Source: Pseudomonas fluorescens (GTDB lineage Bacteria > Pseudomonadota > Gammaproteobacteria > Pseudomonadales > Pseudomonadaceae). Taken from it: DNA of 64,000 nt. Below the pieces are notes generated by a model. It ran no database searches. It saw only the letters and a list, made by a program, of their open reading frames with translations, and was not told where the DNA came from. Every line of letters starts with the position of its first letter. Within the stretch, counting starts at the first letter, position 1. The stretch covers positions 4,340,001 to 4,404,000 of the forward strand of contig NZ_CP148752.1 of the NCBI RefSeq assembly GCF_040448305.1. The letters run 5' to 3'. Made by a program: the position numbers and the translations under genes. Shown here in pieces: positions 16,819-25,693 of the stretch.

Positions 16819-18225
16819 ATGAACCACCCGAACTTCGTCAGCCCTGACCTGATCCGCCAACGCTTCTCCAAAGCGATGTCCGACATGTACCGCGAGGAAG
16901 TGCCGTTGTACGGCGCGTTGATGGAGCTGGTGGAACAGACTAACCGTCACGTGCTGGACAGCGATGGGCAAATCCTGCGGCAGCTCACCAGCACCGGCGA
17001 AATCGAGCGCCTGGACCTGGAACGTCATGGGGCGATCCGCGTCGGTACGGCCGATGAACTGGCGACCCTCGCCCGCCTGTTCGCGGTGATGGGCATGCAA
17101 CCGGTGGGTTACTACGACCTGACACCGGCTGGCGTGCCGGTGCACTCCACGGCTTTTCGCGCGGTGCATGAAGCGTCGCTGCAGGTCAGCCCGTTCCGGG
17201 TATTCACCTCGCTGTTGCGCCTGGAATTGATCGAAGACCTGGAGCTGCGGGCGTTCGCCCAGTCGATGCTCGACCAGCGCTCGATCTTCACCCCCACGGC
17301 CCTCACGCTCATCGAACGTGCCGAATCCCGGGGTGGCCTGACGGAGCAGGAAGCCCTGGAGTTCGTCGAGCAGGCACTGGAAACGTTTCGCTGGCACCAC
17401 AGCGCCACCGTCACCGCCGAACAGTATCGACAGCTCAGCGCCCAGCATCGACTGATCGCCGACGTGGTAGCGTTCAAAGGCCCGCACATCAACCACCTGA
17501 CACCGCGGACCCTGGACATCGACATCGTCCAGGCGCAGATGCCGGCCCATGGCATCACCCCCAAAGCGGTGATCGAAGGCCCGCCTCGCCGCCAGTGTCC
17601 GATCCTGCTGCGCCAGACCAGCTTCAAGGCCCTGGACGAGCCGATTGCCTTTACCGATCAAAGCGAGGCTCGCGGCAGCCACAGTGCCCGCTTCGGCGAG
17701 ATCGAACAGCGCGGTGCCGCCCTCACGCCCAAAGGCCGCGCACTCTACGACCGCTTGCTCAATGCCGCACGGGACGAACTCAAGGACTTCCCCAGCGAAG
17801 CCAACGCCGCGCGCTACAACGCCCTGATGGCGCAGCATTTCAGCGAGTTCCCTGACACCTGGGAAGACATGCGCCAACAGGGCCTGGCTTACTTCCGCTA
17901 CTTCGTGACGGAAAAAGGCCTGGCGGCGGGCGACCTGAAAAACGCCCCTCTGGAAGACCTGATCAACAGCGCTTGCCTGCGGGTTGAACCACTGGTGTAC
18001 GAAGACTTCCTGCCCGTCAGCGCGGCGGGGATTTTTCAGTCGAACCTGGGGGACGCGGCACAAACCCGTTACGGGGTGCATGCCAATCAGCAGGCATTCG
18101 AACAGGCCCTGGGGCGTTCGACGATCGATGAACTGGAGCTGTACGCCGAGAGCCAGCGGCGTTCGATCGAAGAGTGTTTCACCGCGTTGGCCGATGTTGT
18201 TCAAGTCAATAAAAAACATGACTGA
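16819..18225 (+). CDS. hglS: 2-oxoadipate dioxygenase/decarboxylase (DUF1338)
   Basis: A 468-residue DUF1338 protein. The residues reported for the P. putida enzyme fall at exactly the same positions: metal ligands H70 (in ERHGAIR), H226 (HINHLTPR) and E294 (RFGEIEQRG), and substrate-binding R74. HglS converts 2-oxoadipate plus O2 to D-2-hydroxyglutarate in the D-lysine/2-aminoadipate branch of lysine catabolism. It has its own AGGAA site and is followed by a strong terminator, so it is monocistronic here, as is usual. The match of all four key residues makes the call firm. Confidence 0.95.
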   Translation: MNHPNFVSPDLIRQRFSKAMSDMYREEVPLYGALMELVEQTNRHVLDSDGQILRQLTSTGEIERLDLERHGAIRVGTADELATLARLFAVMGMQPVGYYDLTPAGVPVHSTAFRAVHEASLQVSPFRVFTSLLRLELIEDLELRAFAQSMLDQRSIFTPTALTLIERAESRGGLTEQEALEFVEQALETFRWHHSATVTAEQYRQLSAQHRLIADVVAFKGPHINHLTPRTLDIDIVQAQMPAHGITPKAVIEGPPRRQCPILLRQTSFKALDEPIAFTDQSEARGSHSARFGEIEQRGAALTPKGRALYDRLLNAARDELKDFPSEANAARYNALMAQHFSEFPDTWEDMRQQGLAYFRYFVTEKGLAAGDLKNAPLEDLINSACLRVEPLVYEDFLPVSAAGIFQSNLGDAAQTRYGVHANQQAFEQALGRSTIDELELYAESQRRSIEECFTALADVVQVNKKHD

Positions 18226-18253
18226 ACGATTTCTCATAACTCAATAAAAAAAA

Positions 18254-18282
18254 GGGCGACCTACAGGTCTCCCGGTTTTTTT
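18254..18282 (+). terminator. Rho-independent terminator of hglS
   Basis: An 8-bp stem (GGGCGACC/GGTCTCCC, one mismatch) with a 4-nt loop is followed by GG and seven T residues, starting 28 bases after the hglS stop. Confidence 0.85.
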
Positions 18283-18314
18283 ATATCCAAAACTTTCAGT
18301 GCAGCAAACAAAGT

Positions 18315-18378
18315 GTTCGCCCAGTGCAATGGCCTCGGCAATCCATGCACTGGTAAAGAGCCCTGACACTGGGCGAAC
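18315..18378. other. nested, mutually exclusive inverted repeats
   Basis: Segment A (18315-18332) can pair in two ways. Bases 18315-18326 are a perfect 12-bp complement of segment C (18367-18378). Bases 18321-18332 pair with segment B (18343-18353) with one bulged base. A-B and A-C cannot form together because they share CCAGTG. The element lies in a 352-bp gene-free stretch after the hglS terminator and downstream of the minus-strand gene that ends at 18578. Nothing else was recognised in this gap. Confidence 0.6.
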
Positions 18379-18577
18379 GGAAAGTATTTTAGTAGAAGCG
18401 AATTAATATGTCCGTGCCGCAAAGATGAAATTTATCGACACAATGTTTAACAGGATGTTGATTTAAATACTATGCAACACGGAGTCTCAAACTCACCAGT
18501 TCGACCATTATGAGCTGATTATTCCTATACAAAACTTGCACAAAAACAATCAGCCCGTATAGAACCATTACTCGATA

Positions 18578-19156
18578 TCAGTGCTTGCTGGTCACCGTCA
18601 ATACGTCGGTATAAACCACGTTGACGCTTTGTCCGACTTTCAAGTCCTTGAGTTTGGCCTGGACTTCAGGTCGCTTGACGTCGACGGTCTTGGACTTGCC
18701 TTCCGGGTTTTCGAAGGTCACCTGGTTTTTCTTCAGGTCGATGTGGGTGATTTTCAACTGCACTTTCACCTGGCGGTAAGCTTCGCCGCCCGGGTTGGCG
18801 CTGCCTGGCGCTGCGCGTATTTCGCCGATGGCTTCGGCGGTGCCGGGCAAACCTTTGTCGACATCGGTGTCGAGGTAGGCGGCAACGGCGCTGGTGACCG
18901 TGATGTCGACCGTATCACCGACCTTGAGGTTATCGAGGTTTTTCGCCTTGTCGGTCAATTGCACCGGGAACTCATTACCCTGCGGGCCTTTTAGAACCAC
19001 GGAATGGTTCGCGGCATCAACCGAAACGACTTTGGTGGAGACCTGATCAGCCACCACGACTTCGGACAACGGAATTTCGGCGGCAACCGCGCCAAAACTG
19101 GCAGCAGATAACAAGGTAGCGAGGGTGATGGCTTTGGTCAGTGCATGGCGTTTCAT
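18578..19156 (-). CDS. periplasmic protein of unknown function, two repeated OB-like halves
   Basis: A 192-residue protein from ATG 19156. It has a Sec signal peptide (MKRHALTKAITLATLLSAAS to VAA, then EIPLSEV). The mature part has two similar modules: VVSVDAANHSVVLKGPQGNE ... DNLKVGDTVDITVTSAVAAY and ITHIDLKKNQVTFENPEGKS ... KDLKVGQSVNVVYTDVL. Each ends in a LKVGD/QSV(D/N)(I/V) beta element, suggesting an internal duplication of a small beta-barrel. I do not recognise a named family or catalytic residue. It is monocistronic with 132 bp of promoter space; the nested hairpins lie 200 bp beyond its end. Confidence 0.75.
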   Translation of the reverse strand: MKRHALTKAITLATLLSAASFGAVAAEIPLSEVVVADQVSTKVVSVDAANHSVVLKGPQGNEFPVQLTDKAKNLDNLKVGDTVDITVTSAVAAYLDTDVDKGLPGTAEAIGEIRAAPGSANPGGEAYRQVKVQLKITHIDLKKNQVTFENPEGKSKTVDVKRPEVQAKLKDLKVGQSVNVVYTDVLTVTSKH

Positions 19157-19288
19157 AGGCAGAACATTCCCTGTGATAGATGGCAACAGACGGCGTTGAA
19201 ACCGGACTCAACGCCATGTGTGCGAGTGAGCATAGACGCTGTTCTGCGAGTGGTCGCGCCGGGGCGGTGATTTTCCTTACGCGAGCGC

Positions 19289-20362
19289 CTAGTACCCGGT
19301 CATTTCCAGATAGCCCTGCCCTGCATGGCTGCCGCTGAGGCGCACCGGGCCTTCCCAGTAGGGAATGCGCAAGTCCATCCAGGACTGGGGATTGAGCGCG
19401 GTAATGGCGATATCGAGATGTCTGGCGGGGATTTTGATCGACCAGCGAATGGGCATTGTGCGCCCGGCAACCCGGGCGGTGTCTTGCGGCGCGAGGCTGA
19501 TGTCGCCGGCGTGCAGCAATTGTGTCTGGCCCCGGGCGTCGATCCAGGTGCCGGTGAGGTAAGGCTCGCCGTCCTTGTGCCGCATGCGATACAGCATCAC
19601 CTGCTCGCCGCTGTCCAGGTGCAGGGAAAACCAGTCCCAACCGGTCTGGTTGCTCGTCAGGGGCTGGCTGCTCCATTCGCGGTCGAGCCAGGCCGGGCCA
19701 CTGACCTGAAAGGTCTTGCCGTCGATGTCCAGGGTGCCGCTGGCCTGGAAAAACGGCTGGCTGTAGTAGTAAGAGGCCTGACCCTGTTCGGATTTCTGGC
19801 TGAAGCCCCGATCCCCCTGAAGCACCAGCGGACCTGTCGAGGTCAACCGCAGCCGGTAGCTGAAACGCCGGTCGCGGGCACTGAGTAGCACGTCAGCCAA
19901 CGGGGCGTCGGCCGTCGCCTGGCTGCGCAATTGCCAGTCGTCGATCCACGCATTGAACGGCGCGACGCTGACACCTGCCTGACCGACGCCGCCACGGGCA
20001 TAACGTTCGGCCGCGTAATGCACCGTCGCCGAAGTCACCGCTGCGTGACCGAGCCAGATCGTCTGATTCTGCCAACCCGCCACCTCGGGGCTGGCTTTCA
20101 GGGCGCTGCGAAACAAGGTCCATTGCGCGCCGAACTCATTGCCCTGATCGTCCTTCAGGTTGGCCGTGACATACCACCATTCGATGCGAAAGCCCTCGTG
20201 GGGGCGGTGATCCGCCGGGAAGCTGAACACCCGTCCGGGCACCACCGGGGTGAACGCAGCGGCCTGGATACCCAGCCCGGCAAAGCCCTTTTCGACCGGA
20301 TCCGGTTGATCGCAACCGCTCGCCAGCAGCGCCAGGAGCAACACGCAAGCGTTAATCCTCAT
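19289..20362 (-). CDS. CrtC/AttH-type lipocalin-like lipoprotein of an ABC export operon
   Basis: A 357-residue protein starting MRINACVLLLALLASGCDQ, a lipoprotein signal with lipobox cysteine. The mature region has the AttH/carotenoid-1,2-hydratase-like double lipocalin fold: FPADHRPHEGFRIEWWYVTA, QWTLFRSALK, then GPAWLDREWSSQPL and YRMRHKDGEPYLTGTW. It overlaps the end of the permease gene by 11 bases, so it is co-translated. The trio of LolD-like ATPase, FtsX-like permease and this lipoprotein recurs in proteobacteria. The transported molecule is unknown, probably a lipid-like compound. Confidence 0.8.
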   Translation of the reverse strand: MRINACVLLLALLASGCDQPDPVEKGFAGLGIQAAAFTPVVPGRVFSFPADHRPHEGFRIEWWYVTANLKDDQGNEFGAQWTLFRSALKASPEVAGWQNQTIWLGHAAVTSATVHYAAERYARGGVGQAGVSVAPFNAWIDDWQLRSQATADAPLADVLLSARDRRFSYRLRLTSTGPLVLQGDRGFSQKSEQGQASYYYSQPFFQASGTLDIDGKTFQVSGPAWLDREWSSQPLTSNQTGWDWFSLHLDSGEQVMLYRMRHKDGEPYLTGTWIDARGQTQLLHAGDISLAPQDTARVAGRTMPIRWSIKIPARHLDIAITALNPQSWMDLRIPYWEGPVRLSGSHAGQGYLEMTGY

Positions 20363-22823
20363 GGGCAAATGTCCGCAGCAGGTCCGCCGGTTGCGTGCGG
20401 TACAAACGGTACAACGGCCAGGCCGAGGCCAGTAGCGTCGCCACCAGCGCCAGCCCCATCAATTGCATCAGTTGCAATGGAAACACCCGCAACGGCAGGC
20501 GCCAGCCAAAGGCCTGCACATTGATCACCGTGTCCAGGCACCACGCCAGGGCGATGCCCAACGGCAACGCCAGCACCAGGGTCAATATCGCCAGCAACCA
20601 GGTTTGCCCGAGGTTGAGCAACATCAAATGCCGACGCGTCACGCCCAGCGCCCACAGCGGCGCCAGTTGCCCGAGACGGCTCTGGCTTTGCGTCAACAGG
20701 CTGATGAACAGCGCCACCCCGGCCACGCACAGCGTCAGGCTGTTGAGCGCGGCGGTGGCGGCGAAGGTGCGTTCGAAAACTTGCGTGGACCAGCCCTTGA
20801 GCCGCGCCTGATCGACGATGCGGCTGTCCTCCAGGGTAAAACGCGCCTGCAGCGCCGTGACGAACGCCGGGATCGACGCCGGTTCGATGCGCAGGTTGAA
20901 GCGGTTCGGTGTCAGTTGCGGCCAGCCGCGCAACAGGTGGTTGATGTTCACCAGAATGTGGCCCTTGGGATTGCCATAGTCGGCATAGATCCCGACGATC
21001 CGCGGCGACCACGGGCCGGTGGGCGTCGACAGCGTCAGGTGGTCGCCCAGTTGCACGTGCAGGCGCCGGGCCAGTTGTTCGCTGAGCATCACCGCATCGT
21101 CTTTGGCCAGTCGCTCCCAAGGGTCGTCGCCCAAGGCCTCGAGCAGCGGCCAGTGCTGGCGATAGGTCGGGTGGTCGATGATCCCGGACAGGTCCGTCGG
21201 CCAGCCCTGCAACTGGATCGAAACCTGCCAGTTGGGCAACACCGCCGCCAGTTGCGGCTGCTGGTTGAGCCAGCCGTGCAGCTCCCGGGCCTGGGCCGGG
21301 TTCTGTGGATTGAGGTAGAGCTCGGCCGTCAGCCGTTGCTCGAGCCAATCGCTGAAGGTTTGGCGAAAGCCTGCAGTCATGCTGCCGGCACCGATATTCG
21401 CTGCCATGGCCAACAGCAGCGCCATCAACGCCAGGCTCAGGGCCGGCAGTTGCTGGCGGCAATCGGCGACAAACCACTGGCCGAGCACCGAGCGACTGCG
21501 CTGCGAAACGAGATTGAGCAGAGAACTGAGCACCACCGGCAAGGCCAGCGCGGCACCAATCAACAGTGCAGCCATCAACACGAAGCCACTGATAAGGCTG
21601 TCGCCGAAAATCAACGCCAGCAGCGCGATCACCCCGGCCATTGCCGCCACCCAACCCTGGCGTCGCAACCAGCGTGCATGGGCCTGATGCCAGGCCTGCG
21701 GGTCGGCCAGCGCCAGCAATGGCAGACGCGCCGCCCGCAACAGGCTGTTGGCCCCGGCCAGCAACGCGCCGATCAGACTCAAGCCGATACCACTGAACCA
21801 CCACAACAGACTGAGGCTCAACTGCCCCGCCACTTCAGCGCCATACAAGCCACGCAGGCTGGCGGCGACATCGGGCAACAGCACGCCGGCCAGCAGGTAG
21901 CCGCTGACCACCCCAGCCACACCGCCGATCAGGGCCAATCCACCCAATTCGACGGCGAGACAAGCGATCAGCATCCGCGCACTCACACCGCAGGCACGCA
22001 GGGTTCGCAGCAAGCTTCGCCGTTGCTCCAGCGCCAGCCCGATGGCGGCGTGCACGATAAACAGGCCGACCACGAACGACAGCACCCCCAGGGCATCGAG
22101 GTTCAGGTGGAAGCTTTCGGTCAGGCGCGTCAGGTTGTTTTCTTCGCCGGCGCGCTTGAGTTGCAGTTGCCCCTTGAACGGCTCCGGCAGCGGTGCGGTG
22201 AAATCCTTCGGTAACAGCAGCCGCGACACTTGATCCGGCAACCCCAGAATCTGCTGGGCAAAACCGATGTCCACCAGCAGCACACCGGGCGCCATATCGG
22301 CCTGCACATGCAACGGCGGCAGTGCCGTGCCTGCCAGGTTCAGTGGCCGGTCACCCTCGCGCAAACCCAGTGCCTGCAAGGTCTGCGACGAGATCCAGGT
22401 ACTGCCCGGCGGACTGAAAAAGCCAACCACCTGCTCAATCGCCAAGGCCTGCCCGGCCACCGCCGCGCCCGCCGGCAGCGACACCGGCTCGATGCCCATC
22501 AACTGCAAGCGCTGCCCTTCGTGCCCCTTGAGCGTGACCCGGCCTTGCAACACCGGTGACACCGGCCACCCCGCGCGCCGCAGATCGACAAACCATTGCT
22601 GGGGGAACGTGCCGCCACCGGGCGCGCTGAGGCTGGCCTGGGGTTCGCCGCCGATCAACTGACTGGCACGGGCATAGCTGTCGCGGGCCTGGCTGTTGAG
22701 TGCCTGGACGCCGGTCAACAGACCGGTGGCCAGCCACAACCCGGTCAGCACACTGAAAAACTGCACCGGGTGCTGCCGCCAGTGGCTGAGCAACGCGCGC
22801 AGGGTTTCGCTGAAAATGCGCAT
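20352..22823 (-). CDS. FtsX/MacB-type ABC transporter permease
   Basis: An 823-residue inner-membrane protein from ATG 22823 (MRIFSETLRALL), two bases beyond the stop of the ATPase gene. One N-terminal membrane helix (FFSVLTGLWLATGLLTGVQ) is followed by a large periplasmic domain. Two groups of membrane helices typical of duplicated FtsX domains follow (around residues 250-420 and 690-810), with the conserved end element WPLYRLYRTQPADLLR. It works with the ATPase encoded immediately upstream and the lipoprotein downstream. It is mechanotransmission-like and probably extracts or exports an envelope compound. Confidence 0.87.
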   Translation of the reverse strand: MRIFSETLRALLSHWRQHPVQFFSVLTGLWLATGLLTGVQALNSQARDSYARASQLIGGEPQASLSAPGGGTFPQQWFVDLRRAGWPVSPVLQGRVTLKGHEGQRLQLMGIEPVSLPAGAAVAGQALAIEQVVGFFSPPGSTWISSQTLQALGLREGDRPLNLAGTALPPLHVQADMAPGVLLVDIGFAQQILGLPDQVSRLLLPKDFTAPLPEPFKGQLQLKRAGEENNLTRLTESFHLNLDALGVLSFVVGLFIVHAAIGLALEQRRSLLRTLRACGVSARMLIACLAVELGGLALIGGVAGVVSGYLLAGVLLPDVAASLRGLYGAEVAGQLSLSLLWWFSGIGLSLIGALLAGANSLLRAARLPLLALADPQAWHQAHARWLRRQGWVAAMAGVIALLALIFGDSLISGFVLMAALLIGAALALPVVLSSLLNLVSQRSRSVLGQWFVADCRQQLPALSLALMALLLAMAANIGAGSMTAGFRQTFSDWLEQRLTAELYLNPQNPAQARELHGWLNQQPQLAAVLPNWQVSIQLQGWPTDLSGIIDHPTYRQHWPLLEALGDDPWERLAKDDAVMLSEQLARRLHVQLGDHLTLSTPTGPWSPRIVGIYADYGNPKGHILVNINHLLRGWPQLTPNRFNLRIEPASIPAFVTALQARFTLEDSRIVDQARLKGWSTQVFERTFAATAALNSLTLCVAGVALFISLLTQSQSRLGQLAPLWALGVTRRHLMLLNLGQTWLLAILTLVLALPLGIALAWCLDTVINVQAFGWRLPLRVFPLQLMQLMGLALVATLLASAWPLYRLYRTQPADLLRTFAHED

Positions 22824-22824
22824 G

Positions 22825-23493
22825 TCAGCGCTCGCCCACACCGGCCAGACGACCGCCGCACAGCAGGGCTTTTTCTGCCAGCCGTGCCGCCACGCCGGGA
22901 CTGTGGGTGACCATCAACAGGCTGGTGGGGCTGTCGTCGAGCAATTCCAGCAGCAACTGCAACACCTCGGCGCCGGTGGTTTCATCGAGGCTGCCGGTGG
23001 GCTCGTCGGCCAGCAGCAATTGGGGGCGCGATGCTAGCGCCCGGCCCAGTGCGACCCGTTGCTGCTGGCCGCCGGACAGTTGCTCCGGGTAGCGCCGCAG
23101 CAACTCGCCCAAGCCCAGGCGCTGCACCAGGTGCGCCTGCCAGCGCGGGTCATGGCGCCCCGCCAGGCGTGCCTGAATCGCCAGGTTGTCTTCGACCCGC
23201 AGGCTGCCGATCAGGTTGAATTGCTGGAACACCAGGCCGATTTCCGTACGGCGCCAGTTCGCCAGTTGCCCTTCATTCATCTGCTCCAGACGATGCTCGC
23301 CACTGCGGATGCTGCCGCGATCGACCTTGTCCAGCCCGGCGATCAGGTGGAGCAAAGTGCTTTTACCACTGCCCGACTCGCCCATCAGCGCCAGGCTGCT
23401 GCCGGGCCTGAGCGTCAGGTCGACGCCTTGCAACACCGGCAGTGGCCCCTGCGGTGTGGCGTAGCTTTTGAAAACGCCATGGACTTCAAGCAT
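22825..23493 (-). CDS. LolD/MacB-type ABC transporter ATPase
   Basis: A 222-residue ATP-binding subunit. Walker A is GESGSGKST (near residue 38), the signature is LSGGQQQRVALGRALA, Walker B is LLLADEPTGSLDE, and the H-loop is VTHSPG. All key residues are present. It is the first gene of the three-gene operon and is divergent from the alkylsulfatase gene, with 137 bp between start codons. Confidence 0.92.
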   Translation of the reverse strand: MLEVHGVFKSYATPQGPLPVLQGVDLTLRPGSSLALMGESGSGKSTLLHLIAGLDKVDRGSIRSGEHRLEQMNEGQLANWRRTEIGLVFQQFNLIGSLRVEDNLAIQARLAGRHDPRWQAHLVQRLGLGELLRRYPEQLSGGQQQRVALGRALASRPQLLLADEPTGSLDETTGAEVLQLLLELLDDSPTSLLMVTHSPGVAARLAEKALLCGGRLAGVGER

Positions 23494-23630
23494 GGGTCAA
23501 CCTGCTGGATATGCATGGCCCAAGGATAGCGGCCCTGAATGTTTTTTGTCCGTTGCTGATGATCGCCCCGCCCGAGCCCCGCCCTACCCTCGAAGCTGGT
23601 CTGACCATAACGATAAAAAACGGAGACGCC

Positions 23631-25604
23631 ATGCCTCGTTTCACCTTGAGCCCTCGTGGGCTGCTCGCTTGCCTGATCACTGCCTGCCTTGCGCAATCGG
23701 TGGTCGCCGCCGACGGACCGGTCGCGGCCAGCCCGCAAACCACGGCCAGTAACGCCGCCGTGCTGCAACAACTGCCCTTCACCGACCGCACCGACTACGA
23801 GTCGGTCACCAAGGGTCTGATCGCGCCGTTCAAGGGTCAGGTCAAGGACGCCTCGGGCAAGGTCATCTGGGATATCCAGGCCTATGACTTCCTCGCCAAG
23901 GATAAGGCCCCGGAGTCGGTCAACCCGAGCCTCTGGCGCCTGGCCCAGCTCAGCGCCCATGCCGGATTGTTCGAAGTCAGCCCGCGGCTGTATCAGGTGC
24001 GCGGCCTTGATCTCGCCAACATGACCATCATCGAAGGCGACGACGGGCTGATCATCATCGACCCGCTGACCATGGCCGAAACCGCCAAGGCGGCGCTGGA
24101 CCTGTACTACCAGAACCGTCCGCACAAACCGGTGGTGGCGGTGATCTACAGCCACACCCACGTCGACCACTTCGGCGGCGTGCGCGGGGTCATCGACGAA
24201 GCCGACGTCAAGGCGGGCAAGGTCAAGGTATTCGCCCCCGCCGGGTTCATGGAACACGTGATGAGCGAGAACGTCTACGCCGGCAACGCCATGAGCCGCC
24301 GCGCGCAGTTCCAGTTCGGCAGCCTGCTGCCCCGTGGCGAAAAAGGCCAGGTCGATGCTGGCCTGGGCAAGAGCACGCCGAGCGGCGGCACCGTCACCCT
24401 GATCCCGCCCACCGACCTGATCGACAAGGAACTGGAAACCCGCACCATCGCCGGCCTCGACGTGGAATTCCAGTTGACCCCGGGCACCGAAGCGCCGGCG
24501 GAGATGAACCTGTACCTGCCGCAATTGCGTGCGCTGTGCATGGCGGAAAACGCCACGCAAATGATGCACAACATCCTCACCCCGCGCGGCGCGCAAGTGC
24601 GTGACGCCAAGGCCTGGGCCGAGTACCTGGACGGCAGCCTGGCGCGTTACGGCGACAAGAGCGACGTGTTGTTCGCCCAGCACAACTGGCCGACCTGGGG
24701 CGGCGAACGCATCCGCACCTTCCTCGCCGACCAGCGCGACATGTACGCCTTCCTCAACGACCGCACCCTGCACCTGCTGAACCAGGGCCTGACGCCGCTG
24801 GAAATCGCCGACTCGATCAAGAAACTGCCCGGCAGCCTGGACCAGAAGTGGTACACCCGCGGCTACTACGGCTCACTGAGCTTCAACACCCGCGCGGTGT
24901 ATCAGCGCTACATGGGTTTCTATGACGGTAACCCGGCCAACCTCAATCCGCTGCCGCCGGTAGAAACGGCCAAGCGTTCGGTCGAGGCCATGGGCGGCGA
25001 AGCGGCGGTGCTGGGGAAAATGCAGGCGGCAATGGCCAAGGGTGAATACCGCTGGGCCGCGCAACTGGGCAATCAGGTGCTGTTCGCCAACCCGGACAAC
25101 GGCGACGCCCGCAAAGCCCAGGCCCAGGCGCTGGAGCAAATGGGCTATCAAAGTGAAAACGCCACCTGGCGCAACATGTACCTGAGCGGTGCCATGGAAC
25201 TGCGCAACGGTGTGCCACCCAATGCGGGCACGTCGGTATCCGTGGACATGGTGCGGGCGATGAGCCCGCAGATGTTCTTCGACTTCCTGGCGGTGCGCCT
25301 GGACAGTGAAAAGGCCGTAGGCCGTGACCTGACCCTGAACTGGACCTTCGATGACCTGAACCAGGACTTCAACCTGACCCTGCGCAATGGCGTGCTGACC
25401 CACCGTGCCGGGCTCAATGCTCAGGCGGATGCCAGCGTGACCATGAGCAAGGCCACCCTGGAGCAGATCAGCCTCAAGCAACTGGATATCCCGTCGGCGA
25501 TGCAGAAAGGCCTGATCAAGTTGCAGGGCAATGGCAAGAAGCTTGGGGAGTTGATGGGCAGCCTCGATACGTTTGCGCCGCAGTTCAATATCGTTACCCC
25601 GTGA
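23631..25604 (+). CDS. secreted alkylsulfatase, SdsA1/YjcS type
   Basis: A 657-residue protein from ATG 23631 (CGGAGA upstream), with a signal peptide ending in SVVAADG. The metallo-beta-lactamase domain has the binuclear zinc motif H175-T-H177-V-D179-H180, and AENATQMMHN gives a further acidic ligand. A dimerisation region and an SCP2-like C-terminal domain (from about residue 530) follow, the full SdsA1 layout and length. SdsA1 cleaves SDS and other primary alkyl sulfates to alcohol and sulfate in the periplasm. No LysR-type SdsB regulator is adjacent. Confidence 0.92.
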   Translation: MPRFTLSPRGLLACLITACLAQSVVAADGPVAASPQTTASNAAVLQQLPFTDRTDYESVTKGLIAPFKGQVKDASGKVIWDIQAYDFLAKDKAPESVNPSLWRLAQLSAHAGLFEVSPRLYQVRGLDLANMTIIEGDDGLIIIDPLTMAETAKAALDLYYQNRPHKPVVAVIYSHTHVDHFGGVRGVIDEADVKAGKVKVFAPAGFMEHVMSENVYAGNAMSRRAQFQFGSLLPRGEKGQVDAGLGKSTPSGGTVTLIPPTDLIDKELETRTIAGLDVEFQLTPGTEAPAEMNLYLPQLRALCMAENATQMMHNILTPRGAQVRDAKAWAEYLDGSLARYGDKSDVLFAQHNWPTWGGERIRTFLADQRDMYAFLNDRTLHLLNQGLTPLEIADSIKKLPGSLDQKWYTRGYYGSLSFNTRAVYQRYMGFYDGNPANLNPLPPVETAKRSVEAMGGEAAVLGKMQAAMAKGEYRWAAQLGNQVLFANPDNGDARKAQAQALEQMGYQSENATWRNMYLSGAMELRNGVPPNAGTSVSVDMVRAMSPQMFFDFLAVRLDSEKAVGRDLTLNWTFDDLNQDFNLTLRNGVLTHRAGLNAQADASVTMSKATLEQISLKQLDIPSAMQKGLIKLQGNGKKLGELMGSLDTFAPQFNIVTP

Positions 25605-25693
25605 AACCAGGCTCGCTGCCACAGGTCATTGCAATTTCTGTGGGAGCGAGCCTGCTCGCGATGGCTTTGTGTCAGGCGATGATAATTTTGTGG

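Noticed and set aside
20463..22214. 583-codon plus-strand frame opposite the FtsX permease
   Set aside because: Gln/Arg-rich composition typical of an antisense frame to a Leu/Ala-rich membrane protein; the permease is clearly the gene.
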